From Gyrodactylus bullatarudis (taxonomy: Eukaryota > Platyhelminthes > Monogenea > Gyrodactylidea > Gyrodactylidae), in contig SSNU01000046.1 of assembly GCA_012064415.1 (NCBI GenBank), positions 101,468 through 165,467 of the forward strand: a DNA stretch of 64,000 bases. The letters are read 5' to 3'. Below the pieces are notes generated by a model. The model saw only the letters and a program-made list of their open reading frames with translations, was not told the DNA's origin and made no database searches. Shown in pieces: positions 33,320 to 46,887 of the stretch. The position numbers were made by a program, and so were the translations under genes. Within the stretch, counting starts at the first letter, position 1. Each line of letters starts with the position of its first letter.

Positions 33320-33338
33320 TTTCAGGTATACTCATCAG
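33320..33338 (-). ncRNA. Hammerhead-like core (8-nt class)
   Basis: Minus-strand CTGATGA, 8 nt, GAAAC. A possible stem I pairs TACAT with ATGTA just upstream and a 3-bp stem III (TGT/ACA) is possible. Stem II is not convincing. Confidence 0.3.
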
Positions 33339-34385
33339 TCTTTTACATGCCAATTTATGTACACAGAACAGTTTTGATTGGATAGCCCCCCATAGGTACT
33401 ATACTCCTCTATGCATAGATTTCATAACCTCACAAATGTGACTCATATACCTGCCAAGTGTCTTTTTGTGTGTCCTTTTTCAGGTTTACAACATTACATT
33501 TACACTGTTACGTGTGTTACCAACTAAGGTATAATTATAATTATAATTCTTATGTACAATGTATATTCAGTTATTCTTATACAATAGGGGTAGATTAAAA
33601 AAAATTTAATTTAGTTTGTTATAGTTTTTAATTATGTAATTATGTATTTGGAAGTATGAGTATTCTCTCGTTTCAATTCAAGATTGTGTGTAGAAAGATT
33701 TGATTGAAGTTTGAATCAAAGTTATTTTTTGAAAAATTCATTGAAATTTCTATCAAATGAACGCATAAACTCGAAAGTTAAAAAATTTTTATTACCCTAA
33801 TGTACAGTAGTTAGAAAAGAATAGTTATTCAAGTTATTGTGGCTCTCTGGAATGATATTCTTTTAAGAATAATGAGCAGTGCTAGATTCAGTTTTTTTGG
33901 CGAGAGACGGAAGCAATTCCAATATGAACTTTAGTTTGACTTTTGAGAAAAAATATCGATTGATTTCTAGACCAACATTACAATGTTTTTTTGGAATATC
34001 ACTGTCAACATGTTAAATTTGATATTTAGACCAAGATTAAAAACATACCCGAGTTAGGTAGCATTTTGAAAGGTTGGTAAGTTTAAACTTGCTTCCTTTT
34101 TCTTGAAAATGTCTAAATAACACTTGTTCCTTGGTCTAAGGGAGCTTGTCAAAGATGAAAGACTTTCCTTAACTGTCAAATGAAATTCATGATTTGGTGA
34201 TTGATTCTTTAGTTAAAGGTTGAGAAAAAATTCTCAGAAGATAATATGCACAATTTATTCACAACTTCGATTTTTAGATCATAAAATTTCAAGTTTTATA
34301 GTTAAATTTCCATATGATTTACAAGCCATTAATTAATGATCAGAAAATGATCGTATAAATGTGGACAAACCGTACTTCTGCCTAA

Positions 34386-34700
34386 GCTTGTTGATATGAA
34401 GTTAGGAATCTATGATTTTCACAGAAATCTCAATTTTTCATTGAGAATTGACATATATTAAAGATGTTTTGGAATCCAGATATTGATGCCTACTTTTACC
34501 GTTTGTAGAAAAAAATCCCTTGAAAATGGCGTATTTTTCAAAAATTTATTGGCGATATTCGACTTTCTTGTCTAATTCTGATCTAGCCATTCTGGCTCTT
34601 TTAAATCAATAAAAAATTCAGCTCATAGTTTAGAAAAATGGGATTTTTGCGCTAAATTGAAATTTGAAAATATCAAATTTTTTTTGGATTCAACTTCGTA
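34386..34700. mobile_element. Family A single-end fragment
   Basis: Left-end sequence (TTGATATGAAGTTAGGAATC) and inner part, right TIR not found. Confidence 0.5.
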
Positions 34701-35229
34701 TCAATCAACTTTTTCAATGCTCGTATCTCTGGTCTGCTTTGAGTTTGTAGTTGGAACATTTATCAGATTGGTGAATTTAATTGAAAGCTTATATGTCTAT
34801 TTTCTACAAAATCTATCATGAGAATTTTGCGCATCTTAGCAACGAAAAAAGTTGATTAAGCATTAACTACATGCAAGTTGATAAATACAGTAGTTAGATA
34901 AAATCAAAGCTAGTTGGAAATTTATGGTTTTTAGTATTTTTCTAGTTATCGCCATAAAGCATAAGTTGTATACCATGAAAAGACACAGGTTCGTTTGCTC
35001 CCGATTAGGTTATCTCATAGTTCTTACAAGCTTACTAAGGACGAAGCTTACTGAATTCGAAATAATAATCGATCAAAATTATCGGATTACTTTGATTTTC
35101 CCAAAAATTTAGAAAACATGCGACCTGATTCATGATCAAAAATAATTTTGAGAAACATCACAAAATTCACCTAAATAACAATTAAAGAATTTATATGATA
35201 ACATTCAACAATAAATCTATAATAACTAA

Positions 35230-35567
35230 GGCCTCAAAAATAGTACCAAAAAAAAAAATTAAAGAAAATTATCCAACAAAAAGCTACGACCTAAGTGCTA
35301 TTTTCTTACATGATGAGAGCTCGATATCAGGAATATGGCTATCAATTCATCGAAAATTGTGATTAGTAGCTAGTTGAGGAATACTCTAAGAATAAATTTG
35401 AAAAATAGTACAATAAAGTACCTGGGCAACAATTCAGTACAGAAATACTATCAGCTATCTTCTAAATAAATAGGATTAGATAAGCAGATTTTTTCTTCAG
35501 ATTATTAAAATTCTGCTAGCCCTCTGTCTAAAGTAAAAATAGACCAAATAGTACTTTTTTGAGAGCC
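35230..35567. mobile_element. TIR element starting GGCCTCAAAA
   Basis: Same family as 20601-21123, inverted; right end TAGTACTTTTTTGAGAGCC. Confidence 0.5.
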
Positions 35568-35617
35568 CATTCAGATTCTGACCAAGGCCTTACCATGAAA
35601 ATTAATCTATGTAGAAA

Positions 35618-36620
35618 TTACAATGTTTTTAGATATTAAACCTACTGGCAAACCTTTTTATTTAAAGATGGACCAATAAAAATTTGATTCTTCTTTCATA
35701 TTATATTAATGGCCTCAAGAGGAAATTTCACAGTCAAAGTCTTTAACGATTTTGATTACACCTGTCAACTCTAATTAAATTTGATTAGTTTTCCAAGTCT
35801 CATGGCAGGATACATCATCAAAATTATCAGCAATGGACAAGTCTACATGAATAATTAATAAACTTCTAGAGTTATTTCTCAGAGTTTTTTTGAGAACTGG
35901 GAAATGTAAATTAATCTCTTTTGAACTACTGCTAGATTTTTCAGAGATTTATTGCTCGAATAAATAAATAAGAAGTGTATTTCTACATTATATTTCTCTC
36001 ATATTTCAAGATTATTTCACTGAAGCTTATCTGTATGAAACTGTACACCTTAACTGGGCACCTGAATCCTGGCTATGGTGAATTGACGAGTCCTAATAAA
36101 GACGAAACGCGTCTACATCTATAGGCTTGAGAAGAAACAAAACCCCAAATTGTTATTTTTCATCACACAAATTAGAAAATTCAGTAACCTTACCAAAATA
36201 ATTACGCTGATTCCGAATCTGATATCAGTTTTGAAAGCCGAATTATCATTTTAAAGATAATGGAGCTTAAAATTGGTATTTTTTGGCTCTTTAATTATCT
36301 TTTAAACCATGAAAGATATTGAGCAGGCGATCGCATATTAAAAATCTTTAGAAAGTTATTCAATTTTTTCCTTAGCAAAATTGGATTTCAAAAAACGTTC
36401 TAAATATTTTTTAAAAAATTCTAATAAATTTCCTTTCTAATGAGGGATGGAAAAATTATTTGAAGTATCTTTCTCAGTTTGAATTATCGCTCAAGAAAGT
36501 GTTGTGTTCCATCGGTGGAACGATGGGAACATGAAGGGTTAAGTTAGATTCATTCAAGCTATAGTAATAATAACGTGTGATCACACTTAGCTAATAGGTT
36601 AGTTGTCTAAAAACATTGTA
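35618..36620 (+). mobile_element. Inverted-end element enclosing a hammerhead-like SINE piece
   Basis: The left TACAATGTTTTTAGATATTAA pairs with the right GTCTAAAAACATTGTA. Inside, at 36083-36107, is TTGACGA, 14 nt, GAAACGCG. Box B-like CTGAATCCTGGCTA lies just before. Confidence 0.5.
36083..36107 (+). ncRNA. Hammerhead-like ribozyme core (14-nt class)
   Basis: TTGACGA, GTCCTAATAAAGAC, GAAAC. Linker length and base pairs match the schistosome hammerhead stem II layout; the first core base is changed (C to T). Confidence 0.4.
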
Positions 36621-38094
36621 AAATTAATAATTACTAATCAACTTGAGTAATACTGGTTTATGGAAACGTTAAAATTTGTAGATAAGCTCATTCTATGGGA
36701 TATTTAATTAAAAAGTGAGAAATTGCTTCTTCGTCTTCTAATCTCTAAATACAGTGTGAGCAATTGATCACGAGTTAATCTCTTCACGTAAATTGAACGA
36801 ATCAATCGAGATCTCCTCCTCAAATGTACACTTGAGTAATTAGATTCTGAGTGCATATATTTTGCATTCTTCTTTCTACATAAATATACTCTCTGTATGT
36901 ATACATAGCATTGATTCTAGAAATAGATGTGTATACTCAAGAGTATTTTTTTCGTTCAGTGTAATACACAAAATTTTTGCAATTTTCCATCCAACAAAGA
37001 AGAGATTCAAGTCATCATTAAAAAACAAACTAGAAGATTCTATTTTATTCGAATCAAGGTACGAATTTCTTTTTGGTATTTCCATAAATCAAACTTTTTT
37101 CGTCTACCCCCAACATCCCCCTCCCCTCTGCTCAGTCGAATGAATAAAAGATAGGAATAGGACTAGCAGAAATAATAATGGGTAGTAGAAGTATTTCCCA
37201 TTCCAAAGTTGCAGACTTTCCTTCAGATGTTGAAGCCAAATTCTCATGAGAGTATTCCATTTGCAAAAGTGAAAGTACTCCATATATGATTGAATAAACA
37301 CGCGTCTACTTGTGGAAATATTTTATATTGCAAGTCTATTATGAGAGTTAACCCTGGGGGAGAATATTAGTTGATGATCTGGCCTCCATAACCTTCTCAG
37401 GTCCAAATGAACTTTGTGCATGAGTAATATATCCATAGATTATTATAATCAAGCAAAAGATTTTATGCTTATTAAAATTTCGACAGTATGTTCATCGGAT
37501 AGAAATAAAATGATTATGAAAATTTTCGTTGATCAAATTTAAGGTCTTATCTATTCTCGTATTAGAATTTAAAAAAAAACAGAAATGATCTGCAAAAATT
37601 CTCGTCGTCCCAAACTTTTGAGCTTCTGGTTTAGAAGCAATTTGAGATAATAATTCTAAAGTTTAAATTTCTTTAGCAAAAGTGAAAAACTCAAATCTCT
37701 TTGAAAAGTAGAGAAAACGTCTCAAAACTAACAGAAAACTGTGAAAAACTCGGCTTATTTTAATTTTTTGAATCATTCTTCAGTAGCAGTAAACAGGCCT
37801 AACAGCTTCAAAAAGAAATTTGAATTTTTCACTTTTTAAATTTGAGATATACTATTGCAAATAGATTCTAAACCAGAAGAGGTAAAAGTTTGAGGCTGTA
37901 GAGAAATTTCGAAAATTACAAAAATCGCCTATCGATATGAAAAAATTAATCCTCAAGTATTTAAACATCAAATATGGCATCAGAATATCTTTTTATGCTG
38001 TAATAAATAATAAACATTTTGAATGATTTATTTTTTATTACGATAAAAATATTCACGTAAATTTTTAAATACGTCCGAAAATCCACATAAATTC

Positions 38095-38330
38095 ATAACT
38101 GGAAAAGTAGAAAAAGGATATATTAACACCTAATGTACATTTCTCAAAGGTTCATCAGTAGTGTCTCTTTGATAATGATAAAAGTTAAAAGATGAATGAA
38201 AATAATAATTTACAAATTATGAAAGAAATATTAAAAGTTGACGAAAAATAGAATAAATGTAAGCTGAAAAAACACTAAAACTCTCCAATAAATAGCAACA
38301 GTGGAGAGAAAATTAACTAATTAATTATTT
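38095..38330 (-). mobile_element. PLE 3' tail fragment
   Basis: Minus-strand match to the PLE 3' tail only (TGGAGAG-TTTTAGTGTTTTTTCAGC and onward); no coding part. Contains a hammerhead-like core at 38140-38158. Confidence 0.7.
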
Positions 38331-40344
38331 TTAAGTTTCTTTCAGTAAATCTTGATAATTATTGAAATTTATTTTTCTCTTATTTTTCATGAATATTACA
38401 ATAGTTGAAAATCTTCATAATTAAGAAAAAATCTTATCTCGATAGGTGGTTTTGGTAATTTTAGAAAATTTCGTCATGAATCTCAAGTTCATTGAAAGTC
38501 ATCAATGAAGAGTATTCTCTGATTCAAATTTTATCTATCGCAAAAGTTAAAACTTTCACACCTTTTGGTGGGGGTTTTCCCTGAAAACATTGATACTTGA
38601 TATTCTAGAAAAAGTATCACTTTACATATTTCTTAAAAATCGGAAATCCATCTTATTACAAGTCTTTAACATATCAAGTTACCATTTTTAGTGCACCCTT
38701 AATTTATCTCTTTTGTGCCTTTTAAGTTGGATCATTATTATCTACGATCGGGTTCAAGACTAGTTAAACATTTGATTCCAGGAATTGAGGTCGTATCAAT
38801 TTTTGTCTTTCCTTCTCAGATCAATTTTGAAGCGATGTGATTAAAGGTTTTTACCCAGAAATGAGATAACTAAATTCGACTCTCTATTGAATTCTGATTT
38901 CAACATCTAAAGACACAGAGAAAATTCTTTCAAGATTGAGAATACAGACTTCAGAATAACTAACTTTTTCAAGAATTTCGTGGTTCATTCGAAAGAATAA
39001 ATTTTTTCTTTAAGTCTCCTTAAAATAGAATTATGGCTTGAGAAATTTAGCTGTCTCTTATATGTCTTGAAGGGTTAAGCATTCGTAGACTAGGTGATAA
39101 TCTGTGATCCCTCTGAGAAGAAATCAGACTGGAGGAAAAAAATTTATCTAAATGGTTCATTCAATCTTTTAAAAAGATATTTCATTCGCTCATTGACTAT
39201 TTATTCGATACAATTAATAACATATTGAAATTTCCACTCGATTTAAATATTTTTCAATTTCCTGTTTTCCAAAATTAATTATTAGTAGTTTTTTTTCAAT
39301 TGTAACTCAGTTCGTATACGATTCATTTTTGACAATGAAAAAACGAACATTTCCTGATATTTCCATCTATGCTAAAATGGTTTATAGTTGAGACAGCGAA
39401 CTAGACACGTTGTATAATAACACTTTTATTTCCAAGTTTATTTCGAAAATTCAGGGGAATATTCTAAGCTTTAAAAAAGATAGTACAAAAATTTATTCAA
39501 ATTTTTGAAATAAAAAAGTTTTGTAAAAATTTCAATAACGTGTTCAAAAATTTTCTTGCCTAACCAGAAAAGAATAGTCTTTTAGTAAATATAGTGATTT
39601 CTTATCTACATGGCAGCTAGCTCTAACTTGACTTGAGCTAACCCTTAAGGAATCATGATAAATTATTAAAAATTTGTATTTATTTTCTGAACTTATGTTA
39701 GAAAGGGTTGTAATTTAGGAATCTACAACTTCCAATTAGTAAAAATTTATGATTCAAGCAGTAAAAACGATCAAAAAATAGAAAGAAGACTCTGAAGTTT
39801 TTCCTCTGTCTTTATGTTATCTTTATCAACTCGAAATTGATCAAAATCAATTTCGCTTTGGTTAAAAATTCCTTAGCTCCCTTGATGACGGAGTGTAGTT
39901 CTTAACACTTGAATGACTTTCCAAACAGAAAATTTTTGTCACTCTTGAAAATGTTGATGATGAAAACTTGATTTATTAGGATAGGAAGGGAGAGAAAACA
40001 TGTTAGAAAAATATAAATTAACATGTTTCAACTTTTTCCCTAGAAAATTTCTTGTATTATTTCTTACAAACTAACAAGTATTGCTTCTGAAGAAATACTA
40101 CATTTGCTTACCTCTCTTTGTATGCTTTTGAAATAGGTATGGAAAATTTTCCTTAAAAGTTATACAACGAGAAAGATTTCTCTTCTTTTACCAGATATGT
40201 GTTTATTATTGATATAATTTCTCCTTCTTCTTCTGAGGATTTATTGATCCAGCATTGTTTTTGTATTACAGTTCATATTTTCTATTCCTTATCAAACTGT
40301 GATTATATCAAATTGCTTTTTAATTTTACTTTTTCTGATTTCAG

Positions 40345-40385
40345 GAAGCAAATGACACTGGCAATTTCATACATGGAAGATAACG
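40345..40385 (+). CDS. Calmodulin-like gene, exon with probable start
   Basis: Acceptor TTTCAG at 40339-40344 and donor G|GTGAGT. ATG at 40352 opens MTLAISYMEDN and joins in phase 1 to the next exon to give D-L-R-D-A-F. An upstream, probably untranslated, exon must exist but was not located. If the real start lies further upstream, this is an internal exon. Confidence 0.6.
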
Positions 40386-40984
40386 GTGAGTAAAGTTTGT
40401 TATTGACATGTCAATCCACTTCCCAATGTTTCAACGTTTAAGCTCAAAGTTTTTGTTCATCTCTTAAATTTTTCTGTTACTGTTCTTGAAGCCAAGATCA
40501 TTCTATCTATAGTCATTTCATCTTGTCTTGATAAAAGAATATAAAGGAATCATTTCATTCTGTATAGCTCTGTATTTCAGTCAAGACAAAATTATATAGA
40601 ACAATGGAGAGACATAAAGAAAGGAAGGGTATTTATCCTTAGATAGTCTGTCAGTAGTAACTGAAAAAAGACAAAGCAAGTTATGAAGCTGAAAAAAAAC
40701 TTTGTTACTTCTGTTTAGATGGAAAATGAATTAAAGAAAAACGCATTCTTCAAATTTTAAGTTGGTGCAAAAATTTTTTTCTTCTAATATTTATTAATTT
40801 CAAAGTTAGTTTATGATCAAGATTGGGATTTATTTGGCAATTTTTATCTTTCTTTTATATATTATGACTTGTGCCTCTGATTTTGAAAGCAACAAAGATT
40901 TTAGTCCCAAGTTCAAAAAAATGAAAATTTCATATGATGGATTATGATTCATAATTTATGAATAATATAAATCAATCTAAATCT

Positions 40985-41541
40985 AAAGCTAATTGACATG
41001 AAGGAGAGAATTTAATTTTTCTACAAAATACTGAATATTTTACTTCGGAGAGTCAGGAAAAAAATAATTTTTCGAATTCCAAATTTTTTACCGATTTCAA
41101 AGATTTGAAGCAGTTAAATGCAGATATTCGAGACCAACATTAGAAGAAGAATTCACAGATATTCATCATTATTGTGGGAAATCGAAAAAATTTGAACTTA
41201 TTTATTACCACGAAGAGGGATAATGCAAAATTTTTAAGTTTAACTTTTTCTTGAAAACAGTAGATTCCTCCCTACCTTCACGGCCCAAATCGAATTCTCT
41301 GAATAATGCTAATCTCAAATATCTGCATTTAACAGCTTAAAATCTTTAGAATCGATAAAAATTTTGGATTCGAAAGTTGGTCGGATTGAATTTTTTGGGG
41401 ATTTTTAAAAAAATTTCTCAACTTATTGGCTTATTTTATATAATGGAATTTGAAAAATAATTTTTCTCCTGACTTTCTGTAGAAAAATATTGAATTTTTT
41501 ATAGTTGAAGTAAATTCTCATCTTCATGTCAATTAGGTTTA
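40985..41541. mobile_element. Family A/B-related foldback element
   Basis: Left AAAGCTAATTGACATGAAGG, right CTTCATGTCAATTAGGTTT. A related single-ended copy is at about 60400-60660. Confidence 0.6.
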
Positions 41542-43728
41542 TATTAATTTAGTCTGACTGCTATCTCTGAAATACCTTGCCGAGATTTATTATAAAAAAA
41601 ACATTCTTCCTGTATGAAACAGAAGACGATCAATTTTTATTTTATTCAATTTTCTTTCAGACAAAATTATTTGAATGATAGTTATTATTTTTCTTATTGA
41701 TTCCTTTGATCAGAACTTAACTTGATAACATATCAATCACGCTTTCAGTCCTTATTTATTAGGAGTCTTGAACAAGTTAGATTAAGTTTAAAAAATTCGC
41801 TGACATAAGTTTTAATCATAACTAATGAAATAGTTTTTTCCATATAAAGAAATAAAATGGTTCTTTGATTATGCCTAGTTCAAGAATATAATTTATAACG
41901 TGCAATGCATTATAGATCTTCTTTAGAAAACTAGATTAATTAAGTAAAGAAACAATTTATGACATTTAAAATGTATTCTGTATATATTTCATTTAGGATA
42001 TGGGAAATTTTTCTTTGACCTAAAATAACTATCGAGATAAGTTTTAAAAATTCACCTAGCCCTTTCGGTGCCGAGACTCTCCCAATTTTCATAAATTCCA
42101 GAATTTAACTATGAAAATGCTAAACAATTTGACCAAAAATATTACTAATTAAAGTTCACATTTTGGCATTCAATTCAGATTTAAATTGATCCAGAAATTG
42201 GCCAATTATAATAGAGTTGCAAAGGTTCGAAAATATTGAAAAATGGTGACCATATACAGACCATTAACACAGAAATAATTAAATACATTGAGATATTTTT
42301 ATTGTGCTAAAAATTGTCTTTCACAATTTAGATAATAGAATCATTGAAATTTACAATATTAAAATTTTGTATAGTATAGAAAAGTTGACCTGAAACTAGA
42401 CCCGACTAGAGTTTAAAAATTTTACAGTTTCTTTGAAAAAAATACTTGAAAATTAATATTTTCACTGAGTAGTACGGGTGATCATCTTAGAAATGACGTA
42501 ATATATTTTCTTCTAACCATTTAATGATGAATATAACTTGATTCACGAATGTTAATTAACAAAACCTCATGCAACATCTAGAAAATAAGTGAATAAACAT
42601 GAAAATATTGGAGAAAATGCGAGTGAAAGTGGACAAGTCTAAAGGTTATGATGATTTATTTCCAGTCGTTTTTCCCTTGCTTGCTTCTTGTACTAAAGAA
42701 AAATAATAAATTTTGAATTTCTTGCGTAGTAAATCTTCTCGTGTCCCCCACATAGGGGGAAACAGTAGTAGTCTGAGAATAAATTTTTCTCTATCGAATA
42801 GTCTAACAGTAGATTGCTTAAAAAGGAAAGAGATCAAAGAAAATTTTTCTTATTGATCTGATACATTTCCAACCAAAGCATAGGAGAAGAGATTTCAAAA
42901 TTTTCTGAGATCTTCCTACTTTTATAAACTCAACTGTAAATCTGTGACCTCTTTATCGAAGAATTTAAATATAATTTCGTTTTAAAATATCTTTTCATAC
43001 TGCTGGAAAAAGATTTTAAAAATTTTGAAAATTTTCAAATTAAAAACGCTTTTCGACTGATCAAAAATTCATTTTTAACTATTGAAAAAAAAAATTTATA
43101 AAATGCAAGTCATTTCAGCAAGTTTTTTGTAAGAAATAGTGTGAAATCGAGTAAAAAATATGAATATAAAACATTGAAGACATTTTTAATTTGAAAATTT
43201 TCAAAAATATGTTTATTTTGAAAAGAAAATGAGATAATATTAAAATACTTGAATATTAAATTTATCATATTCTCGATTTAGATTTTTGTGAGAATGTTAA
43301 AATATCAAAATATTCTGGGATATTAGGGGATGTGGAGTTATTTTTGAAAATAGGGAAGCTCTTCTTAAACACGAAAAAAGTTTTTATTGATTTTTATAGT
43401 AGAAAATAAAATATTTACATTTCCAGAGATTATTTTCTTTTCAATTGGTGACATTGATTTCGCATTTTTTAAAAATCATGTGATAATTCTCTCTTTACAT
43501 GAATTCTAGAAGGACATCATATTTCATATCTTGATGACTTTATTCCATTTTTTTCATAAACATTGACTCGAAGTTTTGATGGGTTTTCTTTTTTTCTCTT
43601 GAGGTTCTAACACCATAACCTAAGCTTCCTATGGATTAATTGATCCGAAACTACGAAACAAAAATTAAACCTTTGAGTTCAATCGTTGAATACAGGGAAA
43701 ATTCGCGAAAATAATAATTTTAATTCTA

Positions 43729-45034
43729 GTCTAGACTCATGGAGAAGGTTTGAGAACAATCAAATAATAAGTGATAAACGTTTTATTTTGCCGTGTCTCA
43801 TCAGACTTAATCCCGGACTAAATTTATATAAAGCTAGTTAATATGAAGATGGGAATTTATGGTTTCTACAAAATTCTCAATTTTTTCATAGAGAAAATTT
43901 TTGTTGATTTCAATCTGAGAAAGTGATCAAAATTTGATTTTTAGGATCACAATAAGACTAAAAAACAGATGATCATCAAAAAAATTTTGATAAATTCGTC
44001 ATTTCTCAGGGATCTTGAAATATCAAATTTCATCGACTTTCGGGTAGGGAAAATGATGAAAAATTCAAAATTTGATTTTGACACGAATATGGGGTGATTC
44101 TTAAAACCAGATTCAGCATGTTTAATTTCTTTGACTAATTATGATCCTAAAATTCAACTTTTGATCACTCTCTCACATTGAAATCAACTAAAATTTTCAA
44201 CTCTAAGTTCAAGAAAACTTCAATATGGCGCTACTTCAAGATTTCAAATTTGCCGTATTTACCTTAAAAATTGTTTTTTTCTAAAATTTTTTCCTCCATG
44301 TCGTGAAAGAGAGCCTCATGATCTAGATTCCAAAAAATCTTGGTTACAATCGATTTCTCTATGAAAAAATTGAGAATTTTGTAGAAACCATAAATTCCCA
44401 TTTTCATATTAACTAGGTGTAGGTACATTACTAGAGCCTAAAAACGTCTTAAAAATATTATTTTACCAGCTATTTCCTCAGTTCTGAAAACCATTTAAAA
44501 CAATGAATTTTTTGTTATAGCATCACGGCTCAGAGCTATAAGGTATTATTTTGAAAATAAGGTATTAAAATAATACATTATTATAGCATGGTTTTTCGTT
44601 CATACAAATAATTTCAATCCATTTTTTTTGAGCTAAAAAGATGATTTTCATTGCTGAAAATTAGTTAGGCTCAAAAATGAATGAGGCTTATAAAATTATT
44701 TTAAGTTATTATTTTTTGAGGCTCTATATTTCTGCCCTTCCATTAGTTCAAAGGTTCGCTGCTCAGCGAGGGGGACGAGTTGTGGCAGTTACTGATGGAT
44801 GGAGTCTTAAAGTGCAAGGAGGGCTCAAGCCTGGAGAAGAAACGGAAATGAAGCCGCCTAGAAACAGGATTTTTAACTCGTCCCCTTCCCTGAGCAGCGA
44901 ACCTTTGAACCAATGGAAGGGCAGAAATATTGTGTTATTATGTTTCCAATATAAATTTAGTCCGGGATTAAGTCTGATGAGATCCGGCAAGATAAAATGT
45001 TTATCACTTATTATTCGATTGTAGTGAGTCTAGA
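43729..45034. mobile_element. Large foldback element, nested
   Basis: The left arm 43729-43830 and right arm 44950-45034 are complements (TCATCAGACTTAATCCCGGA and its inverse). A second hairpin with 50-bp arms is at 44718-44925 (CGCTGCTCAGCGAGG). GC-richer than the surroundings. The two ORFs over 44677-45024 are palindrome artefacts. Confidence 0.65.
43831..44421. mobile_element. Family B foldback MITE nested in another element
   Basis: TIRs as in the 16.7-kb copy. Lies directly against the left arm of the larger inverted repeat 43729-45034. Confidence 0.7.
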
Positions 45035-45551
45035 ATCGAGTAATAATTTTAATGATTATTCTAAAAAGATTTTCAAATTTCACCATATAGCTGAATTAAT
45101 AAAGAGTTAGTTAGGACTGGTTGATATGATTATAATGATAGATAATTATTTATGATCAATTAAAGAAGAATGATAGGATCTCTCGTAAACTGATGATCAT
45201 ATCACGTATATATATTGGCAAATTGTTGATTGATTTCTTATCATCAAATGTAAAAGTCTAGATGAATGAGAAAGATGCAAAAAAGTGCATATGGGTTTTA
45301 TCTATCTCGATAGTCTTATTGATTTACCAAAGGATTTACTGTGTTGATGTTCAAATCTACAGGGGAATTTTTATCTCTCTTTATTTTAGATTATTTTAGA
45401 CTATAGTAGACATGCAGAGAGATGTTTATTGCAACCTAATTGAAATTATATTTCGAATAAAAAAAATAAAAATCAATAAAAGAAGGGTTGATAGGAGATG
45501 TGTAAAAAACTCAATATTTTTTATAAAAATAAGAAGAAAGCAATGCCTTTA

Positions 45552-45570
45552 TTTCGGGCATACTCATCAG
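45552..45570 (-). ncRNA. Hammerhead-like core (8-nt class) with strong stem I
   Basis: Minus-strand CTGATGA, 8 nt, GAAAT. Preceded by a hairpin of about 11 bp (GTGATA/TATCAC plus ATGCC/GGCAT) where stem I of a type I hammerhead belongs. Confidence 0.35.
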
Positions 45571-45683
45571 TGTGATACATGCCATAAAAAACTTGTATAT
45601 TTGGCATTTATCACATCAATGGAAGGCTTATGGATATCTCAGCTTAAAACTATATATCAGAGAACTACTCAACTCCTTAACGT

Positions 45684-46155
45684 AAAGTTTGTTGATATGA
45701 AGTTGGGAATCAATGATTTTTACAGAAATCTCGATTTCTTCATCAAGAATTAAAGATTTTTTAGAATCCTACTCATGTTTCCCACATTTAAGATTTGAAG
45801 AAAAAAATTCTAAAATAATATGAAAAATATGGTCATTTTTCAAATTTTGATTTGGCACCAAAATCCCATTTTTTTAACTTTGAACTGAAAATTTTTATTC
45901 ATTTGAAAGTGGGAGTGTCGCAAAAAGGTGTTTTTAAGATCAGAATTAGACAAGAAAGCCGAATATCGCTGATAAACCTTCGAAAAATCCATTATTTTTG
46001 AGAGATTTGAAATTTCATTGATTTTCAAGTAGTGAAAATGATCAAAAAATCGAAATTCGAGTCCCAAACGATTATAGGTTATGAAAATCTTTGGGTTATA
46101 AAACGAGGTTTTTTGTAAAAATCATAGATTCCCAACTTCATATCAATTAACTTTA
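45684..46155. mobile_element. Family A foldback element
   Basis: Left end AAAGTTTGTTGATATGAAG, right end CTTCATATCAATTAACTTT; about 470 bp. Confidence 0.7.
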
Positions 46156-46887
46156 TTTAACGAGATATTAAGGAAAAAATGGGCAATGACATAATGGAGA
46201 ATGACTTTCACGCTTTAAAAATATACAAAACATGATCTGAGTACATTTGAGTGCACTGCATATGAGTAAATTTTATGACAAGAGTTAATACTCTCATTAG
46301 TTGTTAGGTAAAAAAAATATTTCACCCTAGCCTCATCTATCAATGATATAAATACTTGACGAGTTCAGGCAATTACTTCCTTATTTCGAGAATTTCTACC
46401 TTTGTTCTCAGAAAACCAAACCTCTTTTGTAGTTTTCGAAGATTAATTTTTTGGTTAAATAGCGAAATAATAGACCTGAAGTTGTTCTGATTGATGTTGA
46501 AAATTTGAAAAACCTATTAATCATGTATTTCTATAAATTTCTGAAAAATAGGATTCTCAAAAGTACCTGAAAGTAAGTTTATTCCACCCCTGAAAACTTT
46601 GTTAACTGTGTTCCATGAAATTGTCAATACTTTAACTCTATATTCATTTGTTTAACTTTAATTGGTCAAAATTAGTTGACCAATCAAAATAGATTATTGA
46701 TTCTTGTTGTAAATTATCACTACACTTTTTTAAACTATTAGAATATCATCACTATAGTAATATTTATGTATGCATGACAAGGGGGGGTTTCATCTATAGT
46801 ATTCAAGTACTTTTTTTATCTATCTATTGAAAACAATTTTTAGAGAATTTTGCATATCATGTTTCATAATTTTAATTTCCCTTTCAG

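Noticed and set aside
44973..45000. CTGATGAGATCCGGCAAGATAAAA as a hammerhead
   Set aside because: The second core half GAAA is absent.
44677..45024. Overlapping ORFs on both strands
   Set aside because: They mirror each other because the sequence is a palindrome; no known domain.
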